The notes under the pieces: generated by a model | Told to the model about the DNA's origin: nothing | The model's database searches: none | The model's input: only the letters and a program-made list of their open reading frames with translations | Made by a program: the position numbers and the translations under genes | Shown: positions 1-8,018 of the stretch, in pieces | How the letters are laid out: every line of letters starts with the position of its first letter | Position numbering within the stretch: the first letter of the stretch is position 1 | DNA from: CAYPPS01 sp964412685 | GTDB lineage: Bacteria; Patescibacteriota; Microgenomatia; PFEM01; CAYPPS01 | Length of the DNA stretch: 9,548 nt | Assembly (NCBI GenBank): GCA_964412685.1 | Contig: CAYPPS010000021.1 | Location: 1 to 9,548 of the forward strand | Direction: 5' to 3'

Positions 1-2
1 CG

Positions 3-1355
3 AGTGAAGAAGAAGCAAAAGAGCCAATTCCGAAGGACAATGAAAGCTGGATAAGAACATCCTCTTTTATTGCTTGCAACATTCTCAATAAAGATCGAAG
101 TCCCTTGCCAAAGAGAGCTCCATCGTTCCCACAAGATTGTCAATGGTTGATTGACCATTATCAGATATTACGAATGGGTTCGCGATTGCAACCAAAATCT
201 TCCAAGCGTTTTGAGGGCTTCTATAAAAGAAGAAGGCGTTCTCTGCTCAACCTTGCCGAAACTATTTCAAAAGAAAAAGATTACAGTCATTTGATACATC
301 TATGGCAACAAGGTGCCGAAGTTTTTAGAGAGATGACATTTAACGCCTTAGACACTGATATTGCAACAGTTTATTATCTCCTATGTCCACCTGGTCGTTT
401 TCTCGCCAGTGTTAAAGGAGGACCCCATTGGAAAAACATAGACCCTCAAAAATACTCGCCCGAGGAGCTTGGAATACTGTGGGAAAACATCAGTTTTGAC
501 ATGATAGCACCACTCCAGTTCCTAGAACCAAAAGACATTGACATGATCCCTGATCGCTTTATTCCAAAAACAGAACAAAACTCGATCCAGATTCCCGAAC
601 CTATTAAATCGGTCGAAGAGTTGCTAGAGGAGGCTCACTATGGACAACGTTACATTGTTCCGCCCGAGGGAGCAGTTGTTCACTTGCAAAAAGCCGGAGA
701 TCTTCAATCTTTGACTATCAAAGTGCAAGACGGATATGTGATGGCTAAAGGAAAATTCAATCAAGGAGAAGCGATGGGGATAATTGTTTTAGACTCGGCC
801 TTAAAAATTTCTCCTAGTCTTCATTTTTATTGGAAAAACCCAAAGTTCAGACGTTTCCCGAGAATAATTGCTGAAGTTTACCGTGACCTTGTCACCGCTG
901 TTGAAATCCCCGTCTTAAACAGGGAAAGAAGAGAGAAGCCTGATGTGCAAATCGAACCGACCGATAGGGAGTACACTTACGTTTATATTCCTCGAACCAT
1001 AAGAGTTAGAGAGAGAAGAGAAAAAGAAGAGCGCTTCGATCTTCGTTTGCCCTACGAAGGCCCCAAAAGACCAATTAGACCCCACCAAGTCATCGGTCAC
1101 GTACGTAACGTTCCCATGACTCCAGAGCACAGAAAGGTTTTAGAAAAATTCGAGAAAGAAACAAGTATAGACGTATTAAAATTCGTCCCAAAAGGCCATA
1201 CTTTTGTCAGACCTCACATTTCCCCAACAATAACTCCTGAATTGCTCGATAGACTACCGCAATTTATCAAAAGAAGGATCGAGACAGATCTACAAGAGAG
1301 TATCAGGGAACAAGTAACTAAAAATGAACCAACGGTTGTATATCAATCCAGTTGA
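3..1355 (+). CDS. Hypothetical protein, 5'-truncated by the window edge (450 residues visible)
   Basis: I do not recognise this family. The frame is open from base 3 without a stop, so the gene enters from the left; a TTG at 105 is the first start-like codon in frame, but the 34 codons before it are also open and read like protein (for example SWIRTSSFIACNIL), so I treat the gene as partial. It ends with TGA at 1353-1355. The visible part is basic and soluble, with no membrane segment. It has an RRRR cluster near base 230, proline-rich stretches (IQIPEPIKSVEELLEEAHYG; GPKRPIRPHQ) and a charged RVRERREKEER stretch near 1000-1035. The middle looks mixed alpha/beta and the C-terminus is highly charged. 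No catalytic motif stands out. It converges on secA and overlaps its 3' end by 13 bases. That it is a real gene rests on length and sensible composition; function is unknown. Confidence 0.8.
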   Translation, partial: SEEEAKEPIPKDNESWIRTSSFIACNILNKDRSPLPKRAPSFPQDCQWLIDHYQILRMGSRLQPKSSKRFEGFYKRRRRSLLNLAETISKEKDYSHLIHLWQQGAEVFREMTFNALDTDIATVYYLLCPPGRFLASVKGGPHWKNIDPQKYSPEELGILWENISFDMIAPLQFLEPKDIDMIPDRFIPKTEQNSIQIPEPIKSVEELLEEAHYGQRYIVPPEGAVVHLQKAGDLQSLTIKVQDGYVMAKGKFNQGEAMGIIVLDSALKISPSLHFYWKNPKFRRFPRIIAEVYRDLVTAVEIPVLNRERREKPDVQIEPTDREYTYVYIPRTIRVRERREKEERFDLRLPYEGPKRPIRPHQVIGHVRNVPMTPEHRKVLEKFEKETSIDVLKFVPKGHTFVRPHISPTITPELLDRLPQFIKRRIETDLQESIREQVTKNEPTVVYQSS

Positions 1356-4000
1356 GGATAATGACATTTTTTCCATTTTTTTCCTGAACCACACCAGCAA
1401 GGATCGTTACGACCAATCTTTTTTTTCTTGACCCTTGATCTTTGATTCTTTTGAGCCAAGCCCATTTTGTCTTGAGGATCAATATTGGTTTGAGCTTGAG
1501 CCAAATTAATCACCGGTTGAACCGGACGGGTAGTTTGAATTCGAAAAATTCTTTTTGCCACTTGCGTTTCAACTGAATCAAGCAATCCTTCAAAAGAAGA
1601 AAAGGCTTCTTTTTTGTATTCCACCAAGGGATCTTTCTGGGCATAACCTCTCAAAGAAACACTCTCTCTCAAATCATCAAGCATGTCCAAATGATCAATC
1701 CAAAGTCGATCAATTGATTGCAACCAAACAAACTTTTCCGCCTCAGTCATTATCTCCTCTCCTAATTCTTTCTCTTTAATTGAATAAGCCTTTTCAGCTA
1801 ACTCCATTAAATGTTGTTGGTTTTCTTCTTCACCACTTTTGCTCAAACGTTTTTCTAGCTCCTTCTGAGAATTTTCCTCCAAAGGTAAGATCTCACAAAA
1901 ACTATTGACCAATTGAGAATAATTTGGTTTTGCTTCTGATCCCTGTGAAGACAAAACATATCCGATCTGCTTCTCCAAAACGGCTAAAGTTTTCTTTTTT
2001 AATTTCCCTTTTTTCTTCTCCTGAAATTGCCGAAGAATCTCATCCCTTTTGCCGTAAATTACTTCTCTTTGCCGATTCATAACATCATCGAATTCAACCA
2101 CTCTTTTCCGATTATCAAAGTGAAAAGATTCAACTTTGGACTGAGAACCTTCAATCACTCGCGAAACCATTCCGTGTTCAATCGGTTGATCTTCCGGAAT
2201 CTTAAGCATTTCCATAATTTTGGAAATTTGTTCTCCGCCGAAAAGCCTCATCAAATCATCTTCCAGAGAAAGGAAAAATCGCGAAGAACCCGGGTCACCC
2301 TGACGACCAGCCCGGCCTCGCAATTGATTGTCAATCCGTCGGGATTCGTGTCGTTCAGTTCCCACAACATGAAGTCCTCCCAGTTCAATAATCTCTTTGT
2401 GTTTGTCCTGCCATTCGGCCGTTGCTTTTTTGCCCGCTCCTTCAGCCAAAGCACCTCCCAAGATAATATCCACTCCTCGACCGGCCATGTTGGTCGCTAC
2501 TGTCACCGCCCTCTTTTTACCCGCTTGAGCTAAAATTTTGGCTTCTTTTTCGTGAGATTTAGCATTTAAAACATTGTGAGGAATTTTCTTCTTACTCAAG
2601 TAGCGATCAACAATTTCATTTTTCTCAATTGAAGTCGTTCCCACCAAAACCGGTTGACCTCGTCGATAACAATCTTCAACCTCGCCAACAATGGCAGCAT
2701 ATTTAGCCCGCTGGGTTTTGTAAACAAAATCCTGTTTATCCTTCCTCACCATCGGTCGATTAGTGGGGATAATAACCACTTCCAATTTGTAAATTTTTCT
2801 AAACTCTTCCGCTTCAGTCGCCGCTGTCCCCGTCATCCCGGCCAACTTTTGATACATCCGAAAATAATTCTGGAAAGAAATCGTCGCCAAAGTAATCGAC
2901 TCTTGCTGAATCTTAACTCTCTCTTTGGCCTCCACTGCCTGATGAAGTCCGTCCGACCAGCGCCGCCCGGGCATCAATCTACCGGTAAACTCGTCAACAA
3001 TAATCACTTGATCTTCTTTAACGACATACTCACGATCCTTAAGAAATAAGCTTCTAGCTCGCAAAGCATTTTCAATATGATGAAGGGTGTCAAAATCTTT
3101 TTCATATAAATTATCAACTTTCAAAATCTTCTCCACTTTTTTAACTCCGTGTTCCGTCAATTGGGCCGATTTCATTTTTTCATCCATTTCAAAATCAGCC
3201 TCACCGGAAAGAGAATTAATTAATCGAGCAAATTGGAAATACTTCTCCGTCGGCTCAGTATCCGGAGACGAGATAATCAACGGGGTTCGAGCTTCGTCAA
3301 TCAGAATCGAATCCACTTCGTCGACAATGGTAAAATGATGACCTCGTTGAGTCTTATCTTCGAGTCGACGAGCCATGTTGTCACGCAAATAATCAAAACC
3401 AAATTCATTATTGGTCCCGTAAGTGATATCAGCGACATAAGCTTCTCTCCGAGGCACTTCTTTCAAATGGCGTAATCTCTCGTCCTCTTGACCGGCTTCA
3501 CTAAAATCAGGATCAAATAAAAAGGCTTGTTCGTGGATAATACAGCCAATAGAAAGACCGGCAAAATGGAGGGCTTGGCCGTACCAGCCGGCATCTCTTC
3601 TCGCCAAGTAATCATTAACGGTCACAATATGAACTCCTTTACCAGTCAGTCCATTCAAATAGGCGGTCAAGGTAGAAGAAAGAGTTTTTCCTTCTCCGGT
3701 CTTTTGCTCTGCCACCATCCCTTGATGGAGAACAATCGCCGCCGATAATTGAACGTCAAAGGCTCGCTCGCCAACAACTCGCTTGATGGCTTCTCTAATC
3801 AAAGCCAAAGCCTCAGGAGCTAGATCATTAAGAGTCTCTCCTTTAGCCAATCTTTTTCTAAATTCTTCTGTTCTTTTGGGAAAATCTCCATCTTTAAGTT
3901 TTTCATATTTCTTTTCCAAACGATTGATCTCTTCCACTAAAGGCTTAATTTTGTTCAATTCCTTTTGGCTGGTGTCAAAAAAACGAGACAAGCTAATCAT
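1343..4000 (-). CDS. secA: Preprotein translocase ATPase SecA
   Basis: ATP-driven motor that pushes unfolded preproteins through the SecYEG channel; works at the inner face of the cytoplasmic membrane. It has 885 residues, close to the usual ~900. Visible landmarks: Walker A KTGEGKT (100-106), Walker B DEVD (227-230), DEFTGR (336-341), GMTGTA (388-393), TNMAGRGVDI (503-512) and the arginine-finger motif QLRGRAGRQGD (559-569) of the second nucleotide-binding fold; the helical scaffold/two-helix finger with LRGYAQKDPLVEYKKEAF (783-800); and a C-terminal SEC-C zinc motif, GRNDPCWCGSGKKWKKCH, with ligands C868, C870, C879 and H880. Residues ~154-186 carry an insertion (HEQAFLFDPDF...) absent from E. 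coli SecA. Start is ATG at 3998-4000, 41 bases after serS; I see no clear Shine-Dalgarno. It is the last gene of the greA-lysS-serS-secA operon. Identity is certain. Confidence 0.98.
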   Translation of the reverse strand: MISLSRFFDTSQKELNKIKPLVEEINRLEKKYEKLKDGDFPKRTEEFRKRLAKGETLNDLAPEALALIREAIKRVVGERAFDVQLSAAIVLHQGMVAEQKTGEGKTLSSTLTAYLNGLTGKGVHIVTVNDYLARRDAGWYGQALHFAGLSIGCIIHEQAFLFDPDFSEAGQEDERLRHLKEVPRREAYVADITYGTNNEFGFDYLRDNMARRLEDKTQRGHHFTIVDEVDSILIDEARTPLIISSPDTEPTEKYFQFARLINSLSGEADFEMDEKMKSAQLTEHGVKKVEKILKVDNLYEKDFDTLHHIENALRARSLFLKDREYVVKEDQVIIVDEFTGRLMPGRRWSDGLHQAVEAKERVKIQQESITLATISFQNYFRMYQKLAGMTGTAATEAEEFRKIYKLEVVIIPTNRPMVRKDKQDFVYKTQRAKYAAIVGEVEDCYRRGQPVLVGTTSIEKNEIVDRYLSKKKIPHNVLNAKSHEKEAKILAQAGKKRAVTVATNMAGRGVDIILGGALAEGAGKKATAEWQDKHKEIIELGGLHVVGTERHESRRIDNQLRGRAGRQGDPGSSRFFLSLEDDLMRLFGGEQISKIMEMLKIPEDQPIEHGMVSRVIEGSQSKVESFHFDNRKRVVEFDDVMNRQREVIYGKRDEILRQFQEKKKGKLKKKTLAVLEKQIGYVLSSQGSEAKPNYSQLVNSFCEILPLEENSQKELEKRLSKSGEEENQQHLMELAEKAYSIKEKELGEEIMTEAEKFVWLQSIDRLWIDHLDMLDDLRESVSLRGYAQKDPLVEYKKEAFSSFEGLLDSVETQVAKRIFRIQTTRPVQPVINLAQAQTNIDPQDKMGLAQKNQRSRVKKKKIGRNDPCWCGSGKKWKKCHYPQLD

Positions 4001-4041
4001 TGGTTTAATTTTATCACTTAAGTCTTAAATTTAGCTGGAGA

Positions 4042-5286
4042 CTATTTCTTCTTTGGGGTAATTTTCTTAAACCCAGTATATTTTTGTAAAACCTCGGGGA
4101 CTAAAACCGAACCGTCTTTTTGCTGATAGTTCTCCAAAATAGCGGCAATTGTCCGTCCCATGGCAATTGCGGTCGCATTCAATGCGTGGGCATTGAAAGT
4201 GCCCTCCTTTGTCTTCGCTTTAATCCCCAATCTTCTGGTTTGATAATCAGTACAATTGCTGCAAGACTGAACCTCCCGATAACGACCTTGGCCTGGAAAC
4301 CAAACGTCAAGATCATAGAGACGCCGGTTAGGGAAGGGAAGATCACCAGTGCAACAAGAAAGCACTCGATAGGGTAATTTCAAAGCCTGAATGATTTCCT
4401 CTTGAAGAGAAAGAAGACGAAGACATTCCTTGTCAGAAACTTCGACGTTCGGAACTGTAATCACATTCATCTCCAATTTTTCAAACTGATGGTTTCGAAA
4501 GATGCCTCGGGTATCTTTACCATAAGTCCCCGCCTCTCGACGAAAACAACTGGAATAACCGACGTATCGCAACGGCAAATCTTTCTCGGCTAAAGTTTCC
4601 TGACTGTGCTGGGGAATAATGGTGTGCTCAGAACTGGAAACAAAATTAATCCCATCTTTCTCAAAAAGGTACATCTGATCCCAACCACCACCCTCACTGT
4701 AACCCAGACCCCACTCGATTTCTTTCTTGTTCACCGCCGGAGGAATAATCGGAGTGAAACCTTTCTTAACCAACAATTTCATCCCGAAATTAAGCAGAGC
4801 CAGCTCTAACAGAGCGGCTTCGTTCTTCAAAGAACCGAAACGACTACCAGAAACCTTAACTGTCCGTTTAACATCAATTACATCTAAGGCTTCACCTAAA
4901 TCAAGATGGTCTTTTGGTTTAAAGGAAGTTTTCTTTACTTTGCCCCACTTTTTGATTTCCACATTGTCGGATTCATCTCTGCCCACCGGAACATCCTTAG
5001 CCGGAATGTTGGGAATCTGAGCCAAAACTAATTTCAACTCCTCGGCGACCGCTTTCAAATCCGGCTCTAATCGACGAAGCATCTCTTTCACTCTCTTTCC
5101 TTCAGCGATATCTTCTTTCCCTAATTTGTTTTTAATCCCCCGCCATTTTTCCACTTCCTTCGCCAACTGACGATGAGCCTCATCCACCTTCAAAACCCGA
5201 TCAACTACTTTCGAATCCAAACCCCGATTTTTAACCGCAGTTTTAATTTTTTCAGAATTTTGACGAATAACTTTTATGTCTAACAT
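4042..5286 (-). CDS. serS: Seryl-tRNA synthetase
   Basis: Class II synthetase that activates serine with ATP and charges tRNA-Ser in the cytoplasm. It has 414 residues, slightly below the usual ~425. Residues 1-105 form the tRNA-binding coiled-coil arm, opening with the typical MLDIKVIRQN. The catalytic core follows: a GSRFGSLKNEAALLELAL helix (147-164), motif 2 with FRREAG (248-253), DTRG and HQFEK (266-270), the serine-site segment YREVQSCSNCTDYQTRR (336-352), and motif 3 GRTIAAILENY (377-387) followed by DGSVLVPEVLQKY. Two substrate-site motifs deviate conservatively: the usual T-x-E is SSE (218-220), and the usual N-G-S-G is N-A-T-A (370-373). The C-terminal tail is Lys-rich. ATG at 5284-5286 lies 2 bases after the lysS stop and is preceded by AGGA at good spacing, so the two are probably translated from one mRNA. 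Stop is TAG. Confidence 0.97.
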   Translation of the reverse strand: MLDIKVIRQNSEKIKTAVKNRGLDSKVVDRVLKVDEAHRQLAKEVEKWRGIKNKLGKEDIAEGKRVKEMLRRLEPDLKAVAEELKLVLAQIPNIPAKDVPVGRDESDNVEIKKWGKVKKTSFKPKDHLDLGEALDVIDVKRTVKVSGSRFGSLKNEAALLELALLNFGMKLLVKKGFTPIIPPAVNKKEIEWGLGYSEGGGWDQMYLFEKDGINFVSSSEHTIIPQHSQETLAEKDLPLRYVGYSSCFRREAGTYGKDTRGIFRNHQFEKLEMNVITVPNVEVSDKECLRLLSLQEEIIQALKLPYRVLSCCTGDLPFPNRRLYDLDVWFPGQGRYREVQSCSNCTDYQTRRLGIKAKTKEGTFNAHALNATAIAMGRTIAAILENYQQKDGSVLVPEVLQKYTGFKKITPKKK

Positions 5287-5288
5287 TT

Positions 5289-7409
5289 CTAAAGTCCTAA
5301 ATCGACGGCAATTGCCTGCATTGATTTTAAACTAATATCAACAAACTTTTCCAAGGTAAAACCCAATTTTTCCTGACACAAAGCAACGTCTTCTCTTCTT
5401 GTTCCCCCAGCAAAGTTGGGATTCTTAAACTTTTTCAGAACCGACTCCGTCGTGACACTCGCCAATTTCTTATCCGGCCGCACCAAGGCAGTCGCAACAA
5501 TCAAGCCCGTCAAAGAGTCACCGCAGAATAGAGCCCAGTCCATTTTTGTCTTCGGCTCCACTCCAGTATTACTCCTATTATGAGCCGCCATTGCCTGAGC
5601 AACATCGACGGAAACCTCGAATCCTGCTTCCCTAAGCCAACTAGTGATTTCCACTCCTTGTTTTTGTTCCGGAACTGAATCGGAATAATCACCATCATGA
5701 AGCAAGCCCGCCATTCGCCATTCTTCCCTAATTCCCAAATCCAACTCCCCCTTCTGTGACAAAGAATCATAAACCGCTCCCATCAAGGCTTCAACAGCCA
5801 ACATGTGCTTAACAATATTTTTATTATCAACTTTGCTTTCCAAAAATTGGATCGCTTTTTGCCGATCAAAATCAATTACCATAGTCTTCTTTGCTTTACC
5901 TCCGGCTTTATTTTTCGACAACGACACTTTCGATTCCCCGACTGGCTCTTTTCCAACTAACTGGCCTTTAGGTTTAAGCAGATTAAACAAAATAACTTCT
6001 TTGATTGACCAAGTATCAGTAAAAAACATTGTTAAGCGATCCATTCCGATACCAATTCCACCACAAGGCGGCATGCCGTATTCCAAGGCTTCCAAGAAAT
6101 CTTTATCAATCGGATGAGCATCTTGTTTACCTTGCCGCGCCGCTTTCTGCTCATTCTCAAACCGCTCCTCTTGCTCTAAAGGAGAATTTATCTCTGACCA
6201 ACCGTCACAAAGTTCCTTACCGCCAACATAGCCTTCGAATCTTTCCACCCAGCCTTCTTTTTGAGGATGAGCTTTACAAAGAGGACTAACTTCAACCGGA
6301 TAGTCAATCACCCAAGTTGGCTTAATCAACTTGGACGGCACTAAATGATCAAAAATAGTGTAAATAAGCATCCCTTTACTCTCAGCTCCTTTAATTTCCA
6401 GCTTTTCTTTCTTGGCAAAAGTAACCAATTCCTTCACGCTCGCTTTTTCAACGTCCAGATCCAGTTTGTCTTTAATCACGTCAACCATCGTTATCTTCGG
6501 CCAATCACCACTAAGATCAATCTTTTTGCCTTTTACTGCTATCTCTTCTTTTCCAAATAATTTTTGAGCAATAAACTTCACCAAGCCTTCGGTTGTGGCC
6601 ATGATTTGATGGTAATCGGCATAAGCTTGGTAGAATTCCAACATGGTAAATTCTGGATTATGCGAAAGATCCATTCCTTCATTGCGAAAATCTTTACCGA
6701 TCTCGTAAACTTTCTCAAACCCGCCGACAACCAAGCGCTTCAAAAAGAGCTCAGGGGCAATCCTTAAATAGACCGGCAAATCCAGGGTATTTAAATGAGT
6801 CTTAAACGGCTGAGCATTGGTCCCACCATAAAGGGTTTGTAAAACCGGTGTTTCCACTTCAATAAAACCCAGGCCATCAAGATATTCCTGAGTCGCCCGA
6901 ACTATTTTGGCTCGGTTAATAAAAACTTCTTTGGCTGAAGGACTAAGAAGCAAATCCAAATAACGCTTTCTAAACCGCTCTTCGACATCCTTAAGACCAT
7001 GCCACTTGGAAGGCAGGGGACGGATGGCTTTGCTAAGCAGAGAAAAGTCTTCGACCAGAATAGAAATTTCTCCGGCTTTAGTTTTAAAAATCTTTCCCTT
7101 AACACTTAAAAAGTCACCAATATCCAACAAGGACAACAGTTCCTCTTGCTTTTTGTCCAACTCTTCAGTTTTAAAAACCAATTGAGCTTTACCAGTTTCA
7201 TCTTCAAGATCAAAAAACTGAATCTTACCATGACCACGAACAGCCCGAATCCGTCCAGCAACCGCCACAACTTTTCCCAAACTTTCCAAAGCCTCTTTGA
7301 TAGAATTGTCTTTTTTCACCCGAGCTGGATAAGGATCAATCCCCAGCTTTTTGATTTTTTTTAATTTATCTAGCCGAATTTTTTTTAGTTCTTCAATTGG
7401 TTTAGCCAC
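5289..7409 (-). CDS. lysS: Lysyl-tRNA synthetase fused to a C-terminal HD phosphohydrolase domain
   Basis: Residues 1-~482 are a class II lysyl-tRNA synthetase that activates lysine and charges tRNA-Lys. They show an N-terminal OB-fold anticodon-binding domain (~45-125), motif 1 around GFIEVETPVLQ (181-191), motif 2 with FRNEG (241-245) and NPEFTMLEFY (251-260), lysine-site ERFEGYVGGKELCDGWSE (389-406) and motif 3 GGIGIGMDRLTMFFT (450-464), ending at SIKEVILFNLLKPKG. A Lys/Gly/Ser-rich linker (483-508) leads without a stop into an HD domain (~510-706) with all expected metal ligands: H535, H571-D572 (LLHDGDYS), H610 (AAHN) and D631. The protein is 706 residues; E. coli LysS is 505. The HD substrate is unknown; a phosphohydrolase acting on a nucleotide or phosphoester is only inference. 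Start is GTG at 7407-7409 with a strong purine-rich ribosome site; stop TAG. Both domain identities are secure. The fusion could be artefactual only if a stop or frameshift was missed in assembly. Confidence 0.96.
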   Translation of the reverse strand: MAKPIEELKKIRLDKLKKIKKLGIDPYPARVKKDNSIKEALESLGKVVAVAGRIRAVRGHGKIQFFDLEDETGKAQLVFKTEELDKKQEELLSLLDIGDFLSVKGKIFKTKAGEISILVEDFSLLSKAIRPLPSKWHGLKDVEERFRKRYLDLLLSPSAKEVFINRAKIVRATQEYLDGLGFIEVETPVLQTLYGGTNAQPFKTHLNTLDLPVYLRIAPELFLKRLVVGGFEKVYEIGKDFRNEGMDLSHNPEFTMLEFYQAYADYHQIMATTEGLVKFIAQKLFGKEEIAVKGKKIDLSGDWPKITMVDVIKDKLDLDVEKASVKELVTFAKKEKLEIKGAESKGMLIYTIFDHLVPSKLIKPTWVIDYPVEVSPLCKAHPQKEGWVERFEGYVGGKELCDGWSEINSPLEQEERFENEQKAARQGKQDAHPIDKDFLEALEYGMPPCGGIGIGMDRLTMFFTDTWSIKEVILFNLLKPKGQLVGKEPVGESKVSLSKNKAGGKAKKTMVIDFDRQKAIQFLESKVDNKNIVKHMLAVEALMGAVYDSLSQKGELDLGIREEWRMAGLLHDGDYSDSVPEQKQGVEITSWLREAGFEVSVDVAQAMAAHNRSNTGVEPKTKMDWALFCGDSLTGLIVATALVRPDKKLASVTTESVLKKFKNPNFAGGTRREDVALCQEKLGFTLEKFVDISLKSMQAIAVDLGL
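5295..5298 (-). promoter_or_regulatory. serS ribosome binding site inside the end of lysS
   Basis: AGGA on the minus strand lies eight bases before the serS ATG and within the last codons of lysS. With only two bases between the lysS stop and the serS start, this points to coupled translation of the two synthetases. Confidence 0.6.
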
Positions 7410-7415
7410 AAAAAA

Positions 7416-7433
7416 CCCTTTCCTTTAGAGGAA
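7416..7433 (-). promoter_or_regulatory. lysS ribosome binding site with overlapping small hairpin
   Basis: On the minus strand AAGGAAAGGG (7416-7425) stands six T residues before the GTG at 7407-7409, which fixes this unusual start. The AGGAA part (7420-7424) can pair with TTCCT (7429-7433) across a four-base loop, so the site could be partly masked. Five pairs is a weak stem, and a chance match to the purine tract is likely enough that regulation should not be assumed. Confidence 0.55.
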
Positions 7434-7469
7434 GTTTAGCATAAAACCCGCTTTTTTTGAAAGGAAAAC

Positions 7470-7946
7470 TTAGTCGATTGATAAAATTTTGTAGTTTAAT
7501 TTACCGGCAGGAACATCAACTTCAACGACCTCGCCTTTCTTCTTCCCCATCAAAGCCTTACCGAGCGGGGATTGATGAGAAATTTTCTTCTCCATCGGAT
7601 TAGCTTCCCATTCACCCACTAAATGATAAACATGCTTATCGTCATTAGTCCTAATTGTTACCTGACAACCCAAGGTCACTTCTTGACAATCGTTTTTTTC
7701 TTCTACTACCACGGCCCGTTCTAAAACATTTTCCAATTCCTCTATTCGCCCATCAATAAAACTAAGTTCTTCCCGACCGTTTTGATATTCAGCGTTCTCT
7801 TTGAGATCACCCTGTTGACGAGCTTCCTCAACTCTCTCAATGATTCCTGGCCTCTTTTTAACCAAACGACCACACTCCTCTTGAAGGTTCTTCAGTCCTT
7901 GCCTCGTTAATAAAATCTTATCTTCATTTTGACTCATTTTTGTCAT
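7470..7946 (-). CDS. greA: Transcription elongation factor GreA
   Basis: Binds the RNA polymerase secondary channel and stimulates cleavage of backtracked transcripts so that elongation can resume. At 158 residues it has the normal GreA length. The N-terminal coiled coil (~14-80) carries the diagnostic loop GDLKENAEY (46-54) with the acidic tip residues D47 and E50. The C-terminal FKBP-like domain ends with ISHQSPLGKALMGKKKGEVVEVDVPAG (122-148, quoted in part from S123 QSPLG onward). Start is uncertain: ATG at 7944-7946 gives MTKMSQNEDK, while a second ATG at 7935-7937 gives MSQNEDK. Neither has a clear Shine-Dalgarno, although a GAG ten bases before the second would fit it slightly better. 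It is the first gene of the minus-strand operon and lies 60 bases upstream of lysS, an arrangement of greA near lysS seen in other bacteria. Identity is very secure; start is moderate. Confidence 0.96.
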   Translation of the reverse strand: MTKMSQNEDKILLTRQGLKNLQEECGRLVKKRPGIIERVEEARQQGDLKENAEYQNGREELSFIDGRIEELENVLERAVVVEEKNDCQEVTLGCQVTIRTNDDKHVYHLVGEWEANPMEKKISHQSPLGKALMGKKKGEVVEVDVPAGKLNYKILSID

Positions 7947-7972
7947 TTCTCAAAAAACAAACCCCACTTTTA

Positions 7973-7995
7973 TTAGCTTTTATCCAAAAGCCTAA
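7973..7995 (-). other. Hairpin in the greA leader
   Basis: GCTTTT (7976-7981) pairs with AAAAGC (7986-7991) around the four-base loop ATCC; TTA/TAA extends the stem to nine pairs with C7992 bulged. It lies within the predicted greA leader, about 27 bases before the start. The stem is A/T-rich and the nearest T-run on the minus strand is more than ten bases further on, so it is not a standard terminator. A regulatory role is only a possibility. Confidence 0.4.
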
Positions 7996-8018
7996 GGGAG
8001 GTTTCATATACTCGAAGA

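Noticed and set aside
105..107. TTG at 105 as the true start of the left-edge gene
   Set aside because: The same frame is open for 34 more codons to the window edge with protein-like sequence, and no Shine-Dalgarno stands before the TTG, so a truncated gene is more likely.
1346..1382. Terminator for the left-edge gene (ATCC/GGAT stem followed by T-runs at 1367-1372 and 1376-1382)
   Set aside because: Only four pairs, a seven-base gap before the T-run, and the T-runs are the antisense of the Lys-rich or related codons near the secA 3' end.
2027..2533. 168-codon open frame on the plus strand opposite secA
   Set aside because: Lies wholly antisense to the conserved SecA motor region, has low-complexity Phe/Ser/His-rich sequence and no start signals; other antisense frames over secA, serS and lysS are rejected for the same reason.
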